Assembly (NCBI GenBank): GCA_035772735.1 | Contig: JASDFA010000006.1 | Location: 68,278,001-68,342,000, forward strand | Direction of reading: 5' to 3' | DNA length: 64,000 bases | Source: Datura wrightii | Lineage: Eukaryota; Streptophyta; Magnoliopsida; Solanales; Solanaceae | Shown here: positions 46,531 through 58,626 of the stretch, in pieces | Layout of the letters: each line of letters opens with the position of its first letter | Numbering within the stretch: the stretch's first letter is position 1 | Program-made: the position numbers and the translations under genes | The notes under the pieces: model-generated | The model's database searches: none | What the model was told of the DNA's origin: nothing | The model's input: the letters and a program-made list of their open reading frames with translations, nothing else

Positions 46531-47734
46531 TCCTAAATTGGTCTAATTTGTGGATATTATTCTTGATTTTAAAGTACAAATGTGATAAGCAAAAAGTACT
46601 TATGATTTGTCTTATTCAATGACTGATTTGAGAACATATTAATATATTATGATAACATTGGGTAGTACACCATTATCTTGAGATGAGAGGCTCATGTTCA
46701 TGGGGAGTATTCGGGCGAGTGGATGATTGTTGATTTTGTGACACACCATTATTTTGAGGTGAGTGGCTCGAATCAAAGGGTCTTCTGCAAAAGCAGTTAT
46801 ATTATGAGTGGGTCGTGTCCGAAGAGATCATCTGGATGAGCAGATGAATGGGAGAGGGTACCACGCCGATATAATATATGGATTTCTAAAGTCCCATGCA
46901 GGTCATGACTGAAAGGACAAATATAAAACACTCTGGCATATGCATACAAATATGAGACTGATGAGTGATTAACATGAGACATGTTTGGTACAAATGTGAA
47001 ATTGATGAGATACAAAGCTAACTAGTTGTATGATCAGTAGGCACATGATTCTCTTTACATTTATTCTGACTTGCTGACATAATGAACTTGTGACATTTCA
47101 CTGTTAGATTTTGAGGGTCATATATTTTTCTACTGATTTTTGCAATGTTAGGCCTATGATGTGAATATGACTGTTTAGCATTAGTGATACCTAGATTTAT
47201 GAGTTTGATGATTTTCATATCTGATTTGGTGTCTCTTACTTTCTTGTTTAGGTATATCATATATACTCGTTATTATTCATTGTTGGCCTATGATGCCTAT
47301 CAGTACATAGTGTTTGTACTGATGCTACTCCTACACCTCTTTTCATTGAGTGCAAACTGTGATCCAAGGAGCTCTTCGAGACTACATCTTTGAAACTAGT
47401 ATCGAACGATCTAAGGGTGAGCTAATCTTCTCCACAGGCTACTAAATATCTTCTTGATGACGTCTATTCATTCCGACATTGACTATGATGTTCTCTTTAT
47501 TTATTCTTAGATATTTTTAGTTAGAATCTTGTAGAATGACTTTTGGATCTTTTGGGTTGTAATAGATAATACTGTTACTATATTTTTGTTCTTATTTTGA
47601 AGAATTCCTCTATTTATTTCATAAATATTTTGATTTGGAACATATTGTACAAAATGGATGGGTTAGTCGAAAAGCAAAGGTTCGCCCACATGGGGTCAGT
47701 GTGGGTACTAATCACAGCAACTTGGATCGTGACA
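46531..47734 (+). repeat. 3' LTR of D, right part
   Basis: It continues the 5' LTR alignment after element B: TCCTAAATTGGTCTAATTTG here corresponds to TCCTGAATTTGTCTAAGTTC near 10120. It ends with TTGGATCGTGACA and is followed by the right TSD. Confidence 0.85.
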
Positions 47735-47739
47735 CATAT
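47735..47739. repeat. TSD of D, right copy (CATAT)
   Basis: CATAT directly after the LTR end ...GTGACA; it matches 8885-8889. Confidence 0.85.
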
Positions 47740-48120
47740 TAAGAGACTTGATGAAAGATTCACATAATTTCGGTGGCTTTATAAAATAGTTATAATTATT
47801 TAATTACAAATTTAATATAATATTAATTTTTAATATAATTGTAGAAATTCATAAATTTTAAAATTTAAATCTGTTATTGAATTTATATAAACATTTATTG
47901 AATTGACGTGATTAAAAAATATTTTTACCTATGATGAAAGTAATATTATTTTAAAAAAGAAATCTACATTTTTTTATTTTTTTTTATTTTCTTTATGGAG
48001 AATAAATAGTACTGGTAATATTTTCTTTTTTCAAAATTGAAATTCCTATTTTCATTATTAAGAACAATCTAGATGGATAGTGACAAGCTTATGGAAAAAA
48101 TACTAAAATTAAAGTTGCGC
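47740..48120 (+). repeat. Dispersed repeat R, copy 2, right half
   Basis: It continues copy 2 after D: AATTCATAAATTTTAAAATTTAA-like and CTATGATGAAAGTAATATT-type words parallel 3714-3810 and 59486-59580. Confidence 0.6.
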
Positions 48121-48428
48121 GTAAGTCTATTCATCTTATTTTTTAATGTTGCATCCTATCTCTTTTTTACTTTCTAGAAGTAACAATATTTCTACCGATA
48201 CTTCTTACTCTTTTTGAAGGCATTTTACCTACACACATGAGACAAATTATTAACTTAACCAACCATTTAAATACAAATAGAAAGAAAAACTACTATGCTG
48301 TAAGTTATCTAAGGAAGTTGTTGCAATAACTTTAGTTTTTATTTGAAAAAATTAAAATAAATTACAAAACAATTTCTTTAGTTGATCAAATAAGTATACC
48401 AAATATTAATTTTTAACAGATGCGATGA
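48121..48428. other. AT-rich spacer between R2 and element C
   Basis: No ORF, RNA gene or repeat is recognised. Confidence 0.4.
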
Positions 48429-48433
48429 GTTGC
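48429..48433. repeat. TSD of C, left copy (GTTGC)
   Basis: GTTGC directly before TGTCACACCCCG at 48434. Confidence 0.88.
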
Positions 48434-51012
48434 TGTCACACCCCGCCTTGGGGGGTATGACTGGCACCTGGTGCCCTACTAGGACCTGAACTGCTAGACT
48501 ACTAAGCCTAAGCACATCTGGTGCCCGACTGGCTCAAACTCAGATTCAGGGAATCAATGGGCTATATAACGGCTGTAAACACAGCCTCTGGCCAACTGGC
48601 CTATAGCCACATGTACCTGTAATAACAGCTAACCAGAAACATACTCGTAATAGGGAACCTATGCGGGCCGACAAGGCCACCATGCTGTCTAGTCATCTGG
48701 GACTCAACAAAGGGAATACTGAACAGCTACGTGACCGGAAAGGTCACCACTACTATCAAACTATGGACTTACACGGCCAATATAAACTGAAATGCTAAAC
48801 AGCTATAATAAACTGCACGGCCTCACACGACCGGCTCAACTGACCACAGGGAAATATATATAGACTGCAAGCCTCTAGGAATATTGATAAGATGGTCGGG
48901 ACAGGGCCCCGGCCTACCCGCACTGTACAACAAAAGAGAAATGATATAAACCTCTGAAATATCAAGCTCCGGATGACAGGAGCTGATGACTCTACACTGG
49001 CTAGGATTACGAGGGATCGCCTCCTCGTCTATGAGTACCTGTAGGCAAGTAATGCAGCGCCCCACTGGGCGTCAGTACCACTGGTACTGAGTATGCAAAG
49101 CAACTAAAATAATACAACTAAATACAGATAACATAACTAACAAGTCTATGAGCAGAAGATAACTGAATCTGAAGAGCTGATAGGAACTAGATCAAACCTT
49201 TCTGCACTGATAGGCAGGAGCGTGTCTGTAGTCACGGCGGCCTACTGTCTATTAACTAATATATATAAAGCACATAAATACATATACATTTAGCAAGCAA
49301 GAGCCAATACCAACCCCCATAAGCCGGATGGCGCCAAGCAAGCAAACAATCTATATACCCCTACCCGGGTCAAAACCAACCAAAAATAAGTCACTCCCCT
49401 CATCTGCTTACTAGGAGCTCCTCTACCGGCCCCCTGGGTCTCCGGCTCGGGCCATAGCCTACCGATATAAATAACCGTGTCTAAGTCCGGAGGACTCCTG
49501 TGCAGACAGTAACAGATAGGGTCTGGTTCCCTGGAACTCTCCTTAGGGCTATCTGAAACCGGAGCTGCACCTGTAATAAGATCTGTACTATAACTGTATC
49601 TGTATCTGTTCCCTAGGGACTTGCGCACAACAGGGCTATCTGTACTGTAATGCTGATCAGCCTGATATGGGGAAAGCTTCATCCCATCTTCGTCCAAACT
49701 GGGGACGGCATGCCACTCCTTGGAGTGACGTAAACCCACCCGCTCAGTGGGCGACACGGTTACCAACCCAGGGGCAGCGAGGACGCTCAATAAGGTGCCC
49801 TCACGCCACATCAAGTCTCAACAAACAAGTAACACATAGAAATAGCAAGCATTTACAACTGAAAAAGGCTATCTGAAATCTGATTTCCTTATTCTGATCT
49901 CTTTCTGTATTATACTGATTCTGAAATCTTTATTCAACTGTTGGGCTAATCTGTAGCCGGGATACTATCTGTCTGAATGGCTAATCTATAGCCATAAGAT
50001 TGTCTGTCTATTTGATTTTACTTTATTAGCCTTTATTCTGAAAATCTGTATCTTTTTATTCTACAACATGCTTGCTAATCATACAATAAGCTATACTGAA
50101 TCTGAAATGCTAACTCGCCCTCTGGCACATGCTTTACTAACTTTCGGACTGAATACAATACGACAACACAACTCAGAATCTATTAGACTTACTTAATTCT
50201 CAACATTCAACTCCGAGAGTTTCAATATGCAGAGTTTACTATGATTCACAAAGCTAAGACTTACTAACTTGCCGAAGAACAACTTCACATACCTTAACCT
50301 CAAGTTATCCGACTGTCGGACGAGGCTCGATCAGTACTCCAACTATTTCTCCCAACTGCATTCATATATACGTCAATTAGTACTAAATACAACACTATTC
50401 TGAAAGAAAACATCACTTTCGACATAATTATAGCCTAAACTTAGGCTTATCGAAAGACGGTCGAAAACTCGCTATTTTTCAGAAGTCCAGAAGGGAGAAG
50501 TATTCACTTTACGGCTAGGAGCACATAGACACTAATTTGGAGCAATTCCACTTACCTTAGCCCGGTAGCACGACGATTTGTGGGCCGAATTTTGCGAAAC
50601 TAAATCCGTAGGAATGCTCTCTGCTGCTAAATACTTCGGTATCTGGAGTTAATTTAAGTTTGGACTACGTTTGGCAGCGTAATCGAACAATTATATATTA
50701 ATCTTCTTTGTCCCTCTCTGTTTTCTACGTTTCTCTGGAATTCAATGATTTAAATGAAATTAAATCGAAGTGGGACTTTATATACTTGGGCCTGGGCAGG
50801 GCCAACGTGTCATGGAGCCAACGCGGAGGCTCCACCTCCATGACACGTTGCCATCGCGGAGGGGCTCTGCCCCGGCTCCTTCCGCGATGGTTCGACAGGT
50901 TTCCTCATCCGGTCTTTTCCCGGGCCTTTTCCTAGCACGTATGGCTTTCAAATATGCTTAACCAACGTACGAATAGGCCATCTAGGTGTCGGGAATCTTA
51001 CGGGGTATAACA
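48434..51012 (-). repeat. 3' LTR of C
   Basis: It matches 56257-58836 over its full length with the same TGTCACACCCCG plus-strand start. It ends with TATAACA. Confidence 0.93.
50803..50850 (-). promoter_or_regulatory. GC-rich palindrome in the 3' LTR of C, perfectly paired
   Basis: CAACGTGTCATGGAG (50803-50817) faces CTCCATGACACGTTG (50836-50850), a perfect 15-bp inverted repeat. Compared with the 5' LTR, two paired positions have both changed (C to T at 50813, G to A at 50840), so pairing is kept. Confidence 0.65.
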
Positions 51013-51046
51013 TTCTCCCCCCCTTAAGAACATTCGTCCTCGAATG
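51013..51046 (-). promoter_or_regulatory. Polypurine tract of C with AGGA stem-loop
   Basis: The minus strand reads CATTCG-AGGA-CGAATG (51046-51031, 6-bp stem), then TTCTTAAGGGGGGGAGAA leading to the LTR at 51012. Confidence 0.8.
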
Positions 51047-51275
51047 GAAACTGCTATCTAGAGGACTTCTCAACTTACTACTTAGAAAAATTTCGGCAGA
51101 GTTTCCCCTGTAATATGGACTATACCAAAAACTTGAAACGCAGAAAAGTCCAATACAGGTACTGCACACAATACTTTAAGATTCACTGGATAGCTAAACA
51201 TCAATCTTTCTCATTTATTCATACACAACTATAAGGTACTGTATAAGTCATACTACGGACATACCTGTCGCCTGA

Positions 51276-52076
51276 CTAGGCCTGGAATAAGTGAGGATAT
51301 TTAGCTTTCATATCTTCCTCCGCTTCCCACGTCATCGCCTCTCGGTTCCTGTTATGCCACAATACTTTGACAGACGCAATATCTTTAGTCCTTAATCTGC
51401 GAATCTGTCTGTCTAAGATGGCTACTGGAACCTCTTCATAGGCCAGCTCTTCCGTAACCTGGACATCCTGGACGGGGACTACTCTGGATGGGTCTCCTAT
51501 GTATTTCCTCAGCATAGATACATGGAAGACCGGATGAACGGATTCCAATTTTGGAGGCAAGTTCAACTCATATGCTACTCGGCCTATCCTTCGACGAATC
51601 TGATAAGGCCCAACAAACCTCGGACTGAGCTTACCTTTCTTGCCGAATCTCGTCACCCCTTTCATCGGAGATACTTTCAGAAATACCCAGTCATTTACAT
51701 CAAATTCCAAGTCTCTGTGCCGCACATCAGCATATGATTTCTGGCGGCTCTGTGCAGTTAGTAAGCGTTCTCTGATAAGCTTTATCTTTTCCTCTGACTG
51801 CTGAACAATGTCTGGCCCAATCAACGCCGATTCCCCTATTTCAAACCAGCCAACCAGCGATCTGCATTTTCGCCCATACAAGGCTTCAAAAGGCGCCATC
51901 TGAATGGCTGAGTGATAGCTGTTATTATAAGAAAATTCAATTAACGGCAAATGCTCGTCCCAGCTACCTCCAAAATCTAGCACACACGCTCGCAGCATGT
52001 CTTCGAGCGTCTGAATAGTGCGCTCAACCTGTCCATCTGTCTGAGGGTGGAATGCTGTGCTCAAATTAATCTGCAT
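51276..52076 (-). pseudogene. Integrase C-terminal part and chromodomain of C (open frame)
   Basis: In the same frame as the preceding part: FHPQTDGQVERTIQTLEDML supplies the catalytic Glu (residue 18), then EFSYNNSYHSAIQMAPFEAL. A GPY-type module follows (FVGPYQIRRRIGRVAYELNL), then PVFHVSMLRKY. The last 50 residues are a chromodomain (AILDRQIRRLRTKDIASVKV, VLWHNRNREAMTWEAEEDM, YPHLFQ). This combination defines chromoviruses and supports the Tekay/Del assignment. 266 codons, no internal stop. Confidence 0.88.
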
Positions 52077-52097
52077 TCCTAGACCTCTCTGAAATGA

Positions 52098-53222
52098 CTA
52101 CCAAAATCTAGTCGTAAACTGTGCTCCTCTGTCCGAAATAATGGATACTGGCACTCCGTGCAATCTGACTATTTCTCGGATATACAATTTGGCATAATCT
52201 TCCGCCGAGAAAGTAGTTCTCACTGGCAGGAAATGAGTTGATTTTGTCAGTCTATCAACTATCACCCATATAGAATCATGTCTGTGTCTAGTACGGGGTA
52301 ATCCTGCTACAAAATCCATATTTACTGCTTCCCATTTCCATAGAGGCACAGCTATGTCCTGAGTTAACCCACCCGGTTTCTGATGTTCTACTTTCACCTG
52401 TTGGCAGTTAGGACACTGGGCTACAAATTCAGAAATTTCTCTTTTCATACCTGGCCACCAGTAGTTTTCTTTGATATCATGATACATTTTTGTCGCGCCA
52501 GGGTGGAGAGAATAGCGGGCGCAATGTACCTCGTTCATAATCTGCTGGCGGAGGCTTGAAACATCTGGAACACACAGACAGTCTTTACAACATAGCACTC
52601 CATCCTCAGTTATTTGAAAATCTGGCGCTTTACCCTTCTGGATTCTGTCTTTGAGCTGGATCAGGTCAGGATCCTCATATTGTCGTTCCTTCACTTCCAC
52701 AACTAATGATGACACGGCGGTATTCTGAACTACTGCTCTACCGTCCTCTGTTTCTGCTACACGAACGGCTAGGCTAGCTAACTGATGTATCTCTCTGACC
52801 AATTCCCACTGCTCGGGCTGCAAATACGCCAAACTCCCCATGGACTTATGACTGAGAGCATCTGCTACAACATTGGCTTTTCCCAGGTGGTACAGAATAT
52901 TCACGTCATAATCCTTTAATAGCTCCAACCAGCGACGTTGCCACAGATTCAACTCCCTCTGAGTGAAGATGTACTGTAGGCTCTTGTGATCTGTAAAAAT
53001 ATCAACATGGACGCCATACAGGTAATGTCTCCACATTTTCAAGGCGTGGATCACTGCGGCTAACTCCAGGTCGTGGGTAGGGTAATTCTTTTCGTGTTTC
53101 TTCAGCTGCCTGGAAGCATACGCAATCACCTTGCCATGCTGCATCAACACACAACCCAACCCGACGCCTGATGCGTCGCAATACACTGAATAACACTCTG
53201 TACCTTCTGGCAATGCTAGCAC
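52098..53222 (-). pseudogene. RNase H and integrase N-terminal part of C (open frame)
   Basis: This open frame of 374 codons has RNase H acidic residues Asp16 (CDASG), Glu53 (THDLELAA), Asp78 (FTDHKSL) and Asp121 (VVADALS). The integrase zinc domain has His240 and His248 (LHPGATKMYHDI) with Cys270 and Cys273 (CPNC). The catalytic core has Asp303 (NMDFVAGLP) and Asp364 (ISDRGAQFT). It ends at a TAG after TTRFW, where related proteins continue. RNase H removes RNA from the hybrid; integrase inserts the DNA. All visible catalytic residues are intact, but the frame is separated from RT and from its own C-terminus by stops. Confidence 0.88.
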
Positions 53223-53267
53223 TGGGGCGGAGCTTAATCTATCTTTCAGTTCCTGGAAGCTCTGCTC

Positions 53268-54020
53268 TCACGCCTCTGTCCACTGAAACTTTGCTGCTTT
53301 CTGCGTCAGTTTAGTCAGAGGTGCCGCTATGGTAGAGAACCCTTCAACAAACCTCCTATAATAACTTTCTAATCCCAGAAAACTACGGACCTCAGTCGGA
53401 GTGGTAGGCCTAGGCCATGATTTGACTGCTTCTATTTTCTGCTTGTCAACCTGAATACTAGCATCCGACACAATATGCCCTGGGAAGGCTACCGAGTTAA
53501 GCTAGAATTCACACTTGGAAAACTTAGAATATAATTGGCGGTCCCTGAGGATCTGGAGTACTGTCTGTAAATGAGTCCGGTGATCTTCTTCAGAGCGAGA
53601 ATACACCAGAATATCATCAATAAACATGATCACGAACAGGTCCAGGTATGGTCTGAAAATACTATTCATCAGGTCCATGAATACTGCTGGGGCATTTGTC
53701 AACCCAAAGGACATAACTAGAAATTCAAAGTGTCCATATCGAGTCCTGAACGCCGTTTTAGGAATATCTCTTTCACGTACCCGAACCTGATGATATCCGG
53801 ATCGCAAGTCAATCTTGGAGAAGTATCTGGCTCCTTGTAACTGATCAAATAAATCATCTATTCTGGGGAGCGGGTACTTGTTCTTCACTGTAACATTATT
53901 CAGCTGCCGATAATCTATGCACATACGGAGCGAGCCATCTTTCTTCCTCACAAATAGAACCGGCGCACCCCATGGTGAAGTACTCGTCTTGATGAAACCT
54001 TTATCTAGCAAATCTTTCAA
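53268..54020 (-). pseudogene. Reverse transcriptase of C, one internal stop
   Basis: It runs in the protease frame: WGAPVLFVRKKDGSLRMCID, YRQLNNVTVKNKYPLPRIDD, FSKIDLRSGYHQVRV, FGLTNAPAVFMDLMN, and the catalytic block FIDDILVYS (the two Asp are residues 135-136 from 54020). A stop near 53500 replaces a conserved Trp position. The thumb region continues with KIEAVKSWPRPTTPTEVRSF and LGLESYYRRFVEGFSTIAAP. A TGA near 53266 separates it from RNase H. The enzyme copies the element RNA into DNA. Confidence 0.88.
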
Positions 54021-54680
54021 CTACTCCTTCAACTCTCTGAGTTCGGCAGGAGCCATACGATAAGGAGGAATTGATATAGGCTGAGTTCCTGGTAATAAAT
54101 CAATAGCGAAATCTATTTCTCTTTCTGGGGGAAGACCAGGTAACTCATCTGGAAACACATCAGGGAACTCGTTCACCACCGGAACAGACTGGAGTGTTGG
54201 AGATTCTGCCCAAACATCCTGAACTCTGACTAGGTGGTAAATACATCCCTTAGTTATCAATTTCCTCGCCTGAAGGTAGGAAATAAACCTACCTTTTGGA
54301 GTAGCTGTGCTGCCTTTCCACTCTCGCACTACCTCTCCTGGAAAGTGGAATCGGACCGTCTTGGTCCAACATTCTACATTGGCATAGCACAGCACTAGCC
54401 AATCCATACCCATTATTGCATCGAAGTCTATCATTTCTAGCTCTACCAGATCTACTGTAGTCTGGCGGTCAGCAACCTCCACTGTACACCCTCGGTAAAT
54501 TTTGCTAGCTATAATAGAGTCACCGACGGGCATGGATACTGAAAAGGGCTGCTGCAATAATTCTTGTGCAATATTGAACTTTCATGCCAAAAATGGGGTG
54601 ATATATGACAGAGTGGATCCTGGATCAATCAATACGTAAGCAGGGCATGAAAAGATAGTCATCATACCTGTCACTACATC
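54021..54680 (-). pseudogene. Aspartic protease of C
   Basis: The active site YVLIDPGSTLSYITP lies near 54635-54600, with Asp-Pro-Gly-Ser in place of the usual Asp-Ser-Gly-Ser. A stop near 54580 follows, then the frame is open to a TAG near 54018, with the second strand FDAIMGMDWLVLCYANVEC. The C-terminal part (FPDVFPDELPGLPPEREIDF) is the conserved linker to RT. The Ser-to-Pro change beside the catalytic Asp is unusual and may reflect decay. Confidence 0.8.
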
Positions 54681-54878
54681 TGGCGACGCCTCTGAGTCGT
54701 GTCTCCCTGGTTGTGCATAAGTACGGCTTGAGCCCGTACCTGAACTGGAAGATCCTAATCTACCTCGGCCTCTGCCTACTGAACCTGAAGGCCCACGCCC
54801 CGCTGAGGCTGCTGGGGCTCGTGGCCCTGTGGATCCCCTGTCCTGGCTGTCTCTACTCCCCTGACCTCTGGTCGGACA

Positions 54879-56187
54879 ATCTCTCATCCGATGCCCCTCC
54901 TGTCCGCAAATATAACACCCAATGCAGCCATATCTACAAGCTCCGGCGTGAGGTCGGCTGCAATTAGGGTAGGGTGGGGGTGCAAATCTGCTCTGCTCTC
55001 CCCTTCTCTACTGCGGGAACTCTACTGTTCTGGAACTGCCACTAGGCTCTGACTGCCCTCGACGAGCAGGTCTGCCTCGCTGCTGCTGCTGTGGTGGAGG
55101 GTGGGGGTCTAGGGGGCCTATCTGATAGTCGTGGCCTGGGTACTCTCTGAACTTCCCTTTGCACCTCGTCTGATCTGTCTCTGCGGCGCTGTTCCTAACT
55201 GGTTTATCTACTATTCTGTTGCTGCTGTCTAAGACCCTCAATGGTCTGAGCAAAGGCCTGTACTCGGGCAATATCCATATCCTCTTGTAACGTAGCCGTC
55301 ATACATGCCTCAGTATATTCCGGATTCAGACCCATAATAAATCTGTGAACTCTAGCTAGCATAGTATCAATAAATGCTGGAGCATAGCGGGCTAAGGAGT
55401 AAAACTGTAAAGCATACTCGCGTACGCTCCTCGCCCCCTGCTCCATATGCAAAAACTGATCTATCCGGGCCTGCCGGATCTCTCGTGGCAAGTAACGGTC
55501 CAGGAAGGCCTCCGAGAAGCTGGTCCAGGTCGGAGGGGTAACATCTCTCCCTCGGGACCTTTCCCAAATCTCGTACCACAATATAGCTATATCCCCTAAT
55601 CGGAACACTGCCAGCTCAACAGACTCTGAAGGGGTCACATGCATAACTCGGAATATCCTCTGCATCTGATCTAGAAAGTCCTGGGGATCCTCTGCCTGGT
55701 CTGACCCTGTAAACTGCGGGGGACCCAGTGCCAAAAATTCCCAGACTCTGGAACTACCTGACCCACCTGAAGACTCTGCTGCTACAGGTGGCACCGACTG
55801 GCGTTGTATGGCCATCATTTGTGCCAACATAACTACAGTGCTACGAACCTCCTGATTTGATGGTGAAGGCACTGGAGCTATCGGGGGCGGTGTAGTTCCC
55901 AATGGCTCCTAATGTGAGGGGGACTGTTGGGAGGGCTGTGATGAAGCCTCTATATCGCCCTCAGATCAGGCTGACTCTAACTGAAGCTGAGGCATCCTGC
56001 TAGTGCCTTCTCCTACTGCTGTGTCTAGTCTTCTCCCTGTGGAAGGGTGGTAGACAAAGGATACGATAAGTTTTAGGAACTCGACCCTATATTGTACTGT
56101 GCTATGGCACGACTGAGTACGAAAGAAGTGTAACCATCCTACCATGCTTCGCAGCCTCCTGCCTATAGTATGTGGTGCACAATACAT
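54879..56187 (-). pseudogene. gag of C, one stop and one frameshift
   Basis: The open part 55902-55204 holds the capsid core: PPQFTGSDQAEDPQDFLDQM, RIFRVMHV, FSEAFLDRYLPREIRQARID, QGARSVREYALQFYSLARYA and FIMGLNPEY. A TAG near 55906 separates it from an upstream leader frame (56187-55966). Near 55230 the frame shifts, and the new frame carries a Gln/Arg-rich stretch and a zinc knuckle, CYICGQEGHRMRDC (54917-54879). It encodes the particle protein. The frameshift and stop make it nonfunctional as read, unless either is a sequencing error. Confidence 0.85.
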
Positions 56188-56240
56188 CCATAGACAAGAC
56201 TCTACTCAGCACGGCTTGCAGACTCCCTGGGACACAACCT

Positions 56241-56252
56241 GCTCTGATACCA
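56241..56252 (-). other. Primer binding site of C, initiator tRNA-Met type
   Basis: TGGTATCAGAGC on the minus strand, four bases inside the LTR. Confidence 0.9.
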
Positions 56253-58599
56253 AGTTTGTCACACCCCGCCTTGGGGGGTATGACTGGCACCTGGTGCCCT
56301 ACTAGGACCTGAACTGCTAGACTACTGAGCCTAAGCACATCTGGTGCCCGGCTGGCTCAAACTCAGATTCAGGGAATGAACGGGCTATATAACAGATGTA
56401 AACACAGCCTCCGGCCAACTGGCCTATAGCCACCTGTACCTGTAATAACAGCTAACCAGAAACATACTCGTAACCGGGAACCTATGCGGGCCGACAAGGC
56501 CACCATGCTGTCTAGTCATCTGGGACTCAACAAAGGGAATATTGAACAGCTACGTGACCGGCAAGGTCACCACTACTATCAAACTATGGCCTTACACGAC
56601 CAACATAAACTGAAATGCTAAACAGCTATAACAAACTGCACGGCCTCACACGACCGGCTCAACTGACCACAGGGAAATATATACAGACTGCAAGCCTCTA
56701 GGAATACTGATAAGATGGTCGGGACAGGGCCCCGGCGTACCCGCACTGTACAACAAAAGAGAAATGATATAAACCTCTGAAATATCAAGCTTTGGATGAC
56801 AGGAGCTTATGACTCTGCGTTGGCTAGGATTACGAGGGATCGCCTCCTCGTCTATGAGTACCTGCAGGCAAGAAATGCAGCGCCCTACTGGGCGTCAGTA
56901 CCACTGGTACTGAGTATGCAAAGCAACTAAAATAATACAACTGAATACAGATAACATAACTAACAAGTCTGTGAGCAGAAGATAACTGAATCTGAAGAGC
57001 TGATAGGAACTAGATCAAACCTCTCTGCACTGATAGGCAGGAGCGTGTCTGTAGTCACGGCAGCCTGCTGTCTATTAACTAATATATATAAAGCACATAA
57101 ATACATATACATTTAGCAAGCAAGAGCCAATACCAACCCCTATAAGCCGGATGGCGCCAAGCAAGCAAACAATCTATATACCCCTACCCGGGTCAAAACC
57201 AACCAAAAATAAGTCACTCCACTCATCTGCTCACTAGGAGCTCCTCTACCGGCCCCCTGGGTCTCCAGCTCGGGCCATAGCCTCCGATATAAATAACCGT
57301 GTCTAAGTCCGGAGGACTCCTGTGCAGACAGTAACAGATAGGATCTGGTTCCCTGGAACTCTCCTAAGGGCTATCTGAAACCGGAGCTACACCTGTAATA
57401 AGATCTGTACTGTAACTATATCTGTATCTGTTCCCTGGGCGCTTGCGCACAACAGGGCTATCTGTACTGTAATGCTGATCAGCCTGATATGGGGAAAGCT
57501 TCATCCCATCTTCGTCCAAACTGGGGACGGCATGCCACTCCTTGGAGTGACGTAAACCCACCCGCTCAGTGGGCGACACGATTACCAACCCAGGGGCGGC
57601 GAGGACGCTCAACAAGGTGCCCTCACGCCACATCAAGTCTCAACAAACAAATAGCACATAGAAATAGCAAGCATGTACAACTGAAAAAGGCTATCTGAAA
57701 TCTGATTTCCTTATTCTGATCTCTTTCTATATTATACTGATTCTGAAATCTTTATTCAACTATTGGGCTAATCTGTAGCCGGGATACTATCTGTCTGAAT
57801 GGCTAATCTGTAGCCATAAAATTGTCTGTCTATCTGATTTTACTTTATTAGCCTTTATTTTGAAAATCTGTATCTTTTTATTCTACAACATGCTTACTAA
57901 TCATAAAATAAGCTATACTGAATCTGAAATGCTAACTCGCCCTCTAGCACATGCTTTACTAACTTTCGGACTGAATACGATACGACAACACAACTCAGAA
58001 TCTATTAGACTTACTTAATTCTCAACATTCAACTCCGAGAGTTTCAATATGCGGAGTTTACTATGATTCACAAATCTAAGACTTACTAACTTGCCAAAGA
58101 ACAACTTCACATACCTTAACCTCAAGTTATCCGACTGTCGGACGAGGCTCGGTCAGTACTCCATCTATTTCTCCCAACTGCATTCATATATACGTCAATT
58201 AGTACTAAATACAACACTATTCTAAAAGTAAACACACTTTTGATATAATTATAGCCTAAACTTAGGCTTATCGAAAGACGGTCGAAAACACGCTATTTTT
58301 CAGAAGTCCAGAAGGGAGAAGTATTAACTTTATGGCTAGGAGCACATAGACACTAGTTTGGAGCAATTCTACTTACCTTAGCCCGGTAGCACGATGATTT
58401 GTCGGCCGAATTTCGCGAAACTAAATCCGTAGGAATGCTCTCTGCTGCTAAATACTTCGGTATCTGGAGTTAATTTAAGTTTGGACTACGTTTGGCAGCG
58501 TAATCGAACTATTATATAATAATCTTCTTCGTCCCTCTCTGTTTTCTACGTTTCTCTGGAAATTTTCAATGATTTAAATGAAATTAAACCGAAGTGGGG

Positions 58600-58608
58600 C
58601 TTTATATA
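58600..58608 (-). promoter_or_regulatory. TATA box in the 5' LTR of C
   Basis: TATATAAAG on the minus strand, about 20 bases downstream of the GC-rich palindrome. The same box is at 50776-50784 in the 3' LTR. Confidence 0.7.
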
Positions 58609-58626
58609 CTTGGGCCTGGGCAGGGC

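Larger units (their letters stand above)
8890..47734 (+). mobile_element. Element D: chromovirus-type Ty3/gypsy LTR retrotransposon, host of two nested insertions
   Basis: The LTRs are 8890-11323 and 35498-36756 plus 46531-47734. They flank an initiator-Met-type primer binding site, gag, protease, RT, RNase H, integrase and a chromodomain. Five-base direct repeats CATAT lie immediately outside at 8885-8889 and 47735-47739. Without the nested elements A and B it is about 9.5 kb. All reading frames carry many stops. Its two LTRs differ visibly more than those of A, B or C, which fits its position as the oldest of the nested set. The chromodomain and long LTRs suggest the Tekay/Del group. Confidence 0.9.

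Noticed and set aside
49290..49814. Open frame of 174 codons on the minus strand in the 3' LTR of C (partial copy at 57364-57636)
   Set aside because: It lies wholly in LTR sequence, is shorter in the other LTR, and has no recognisable domain.
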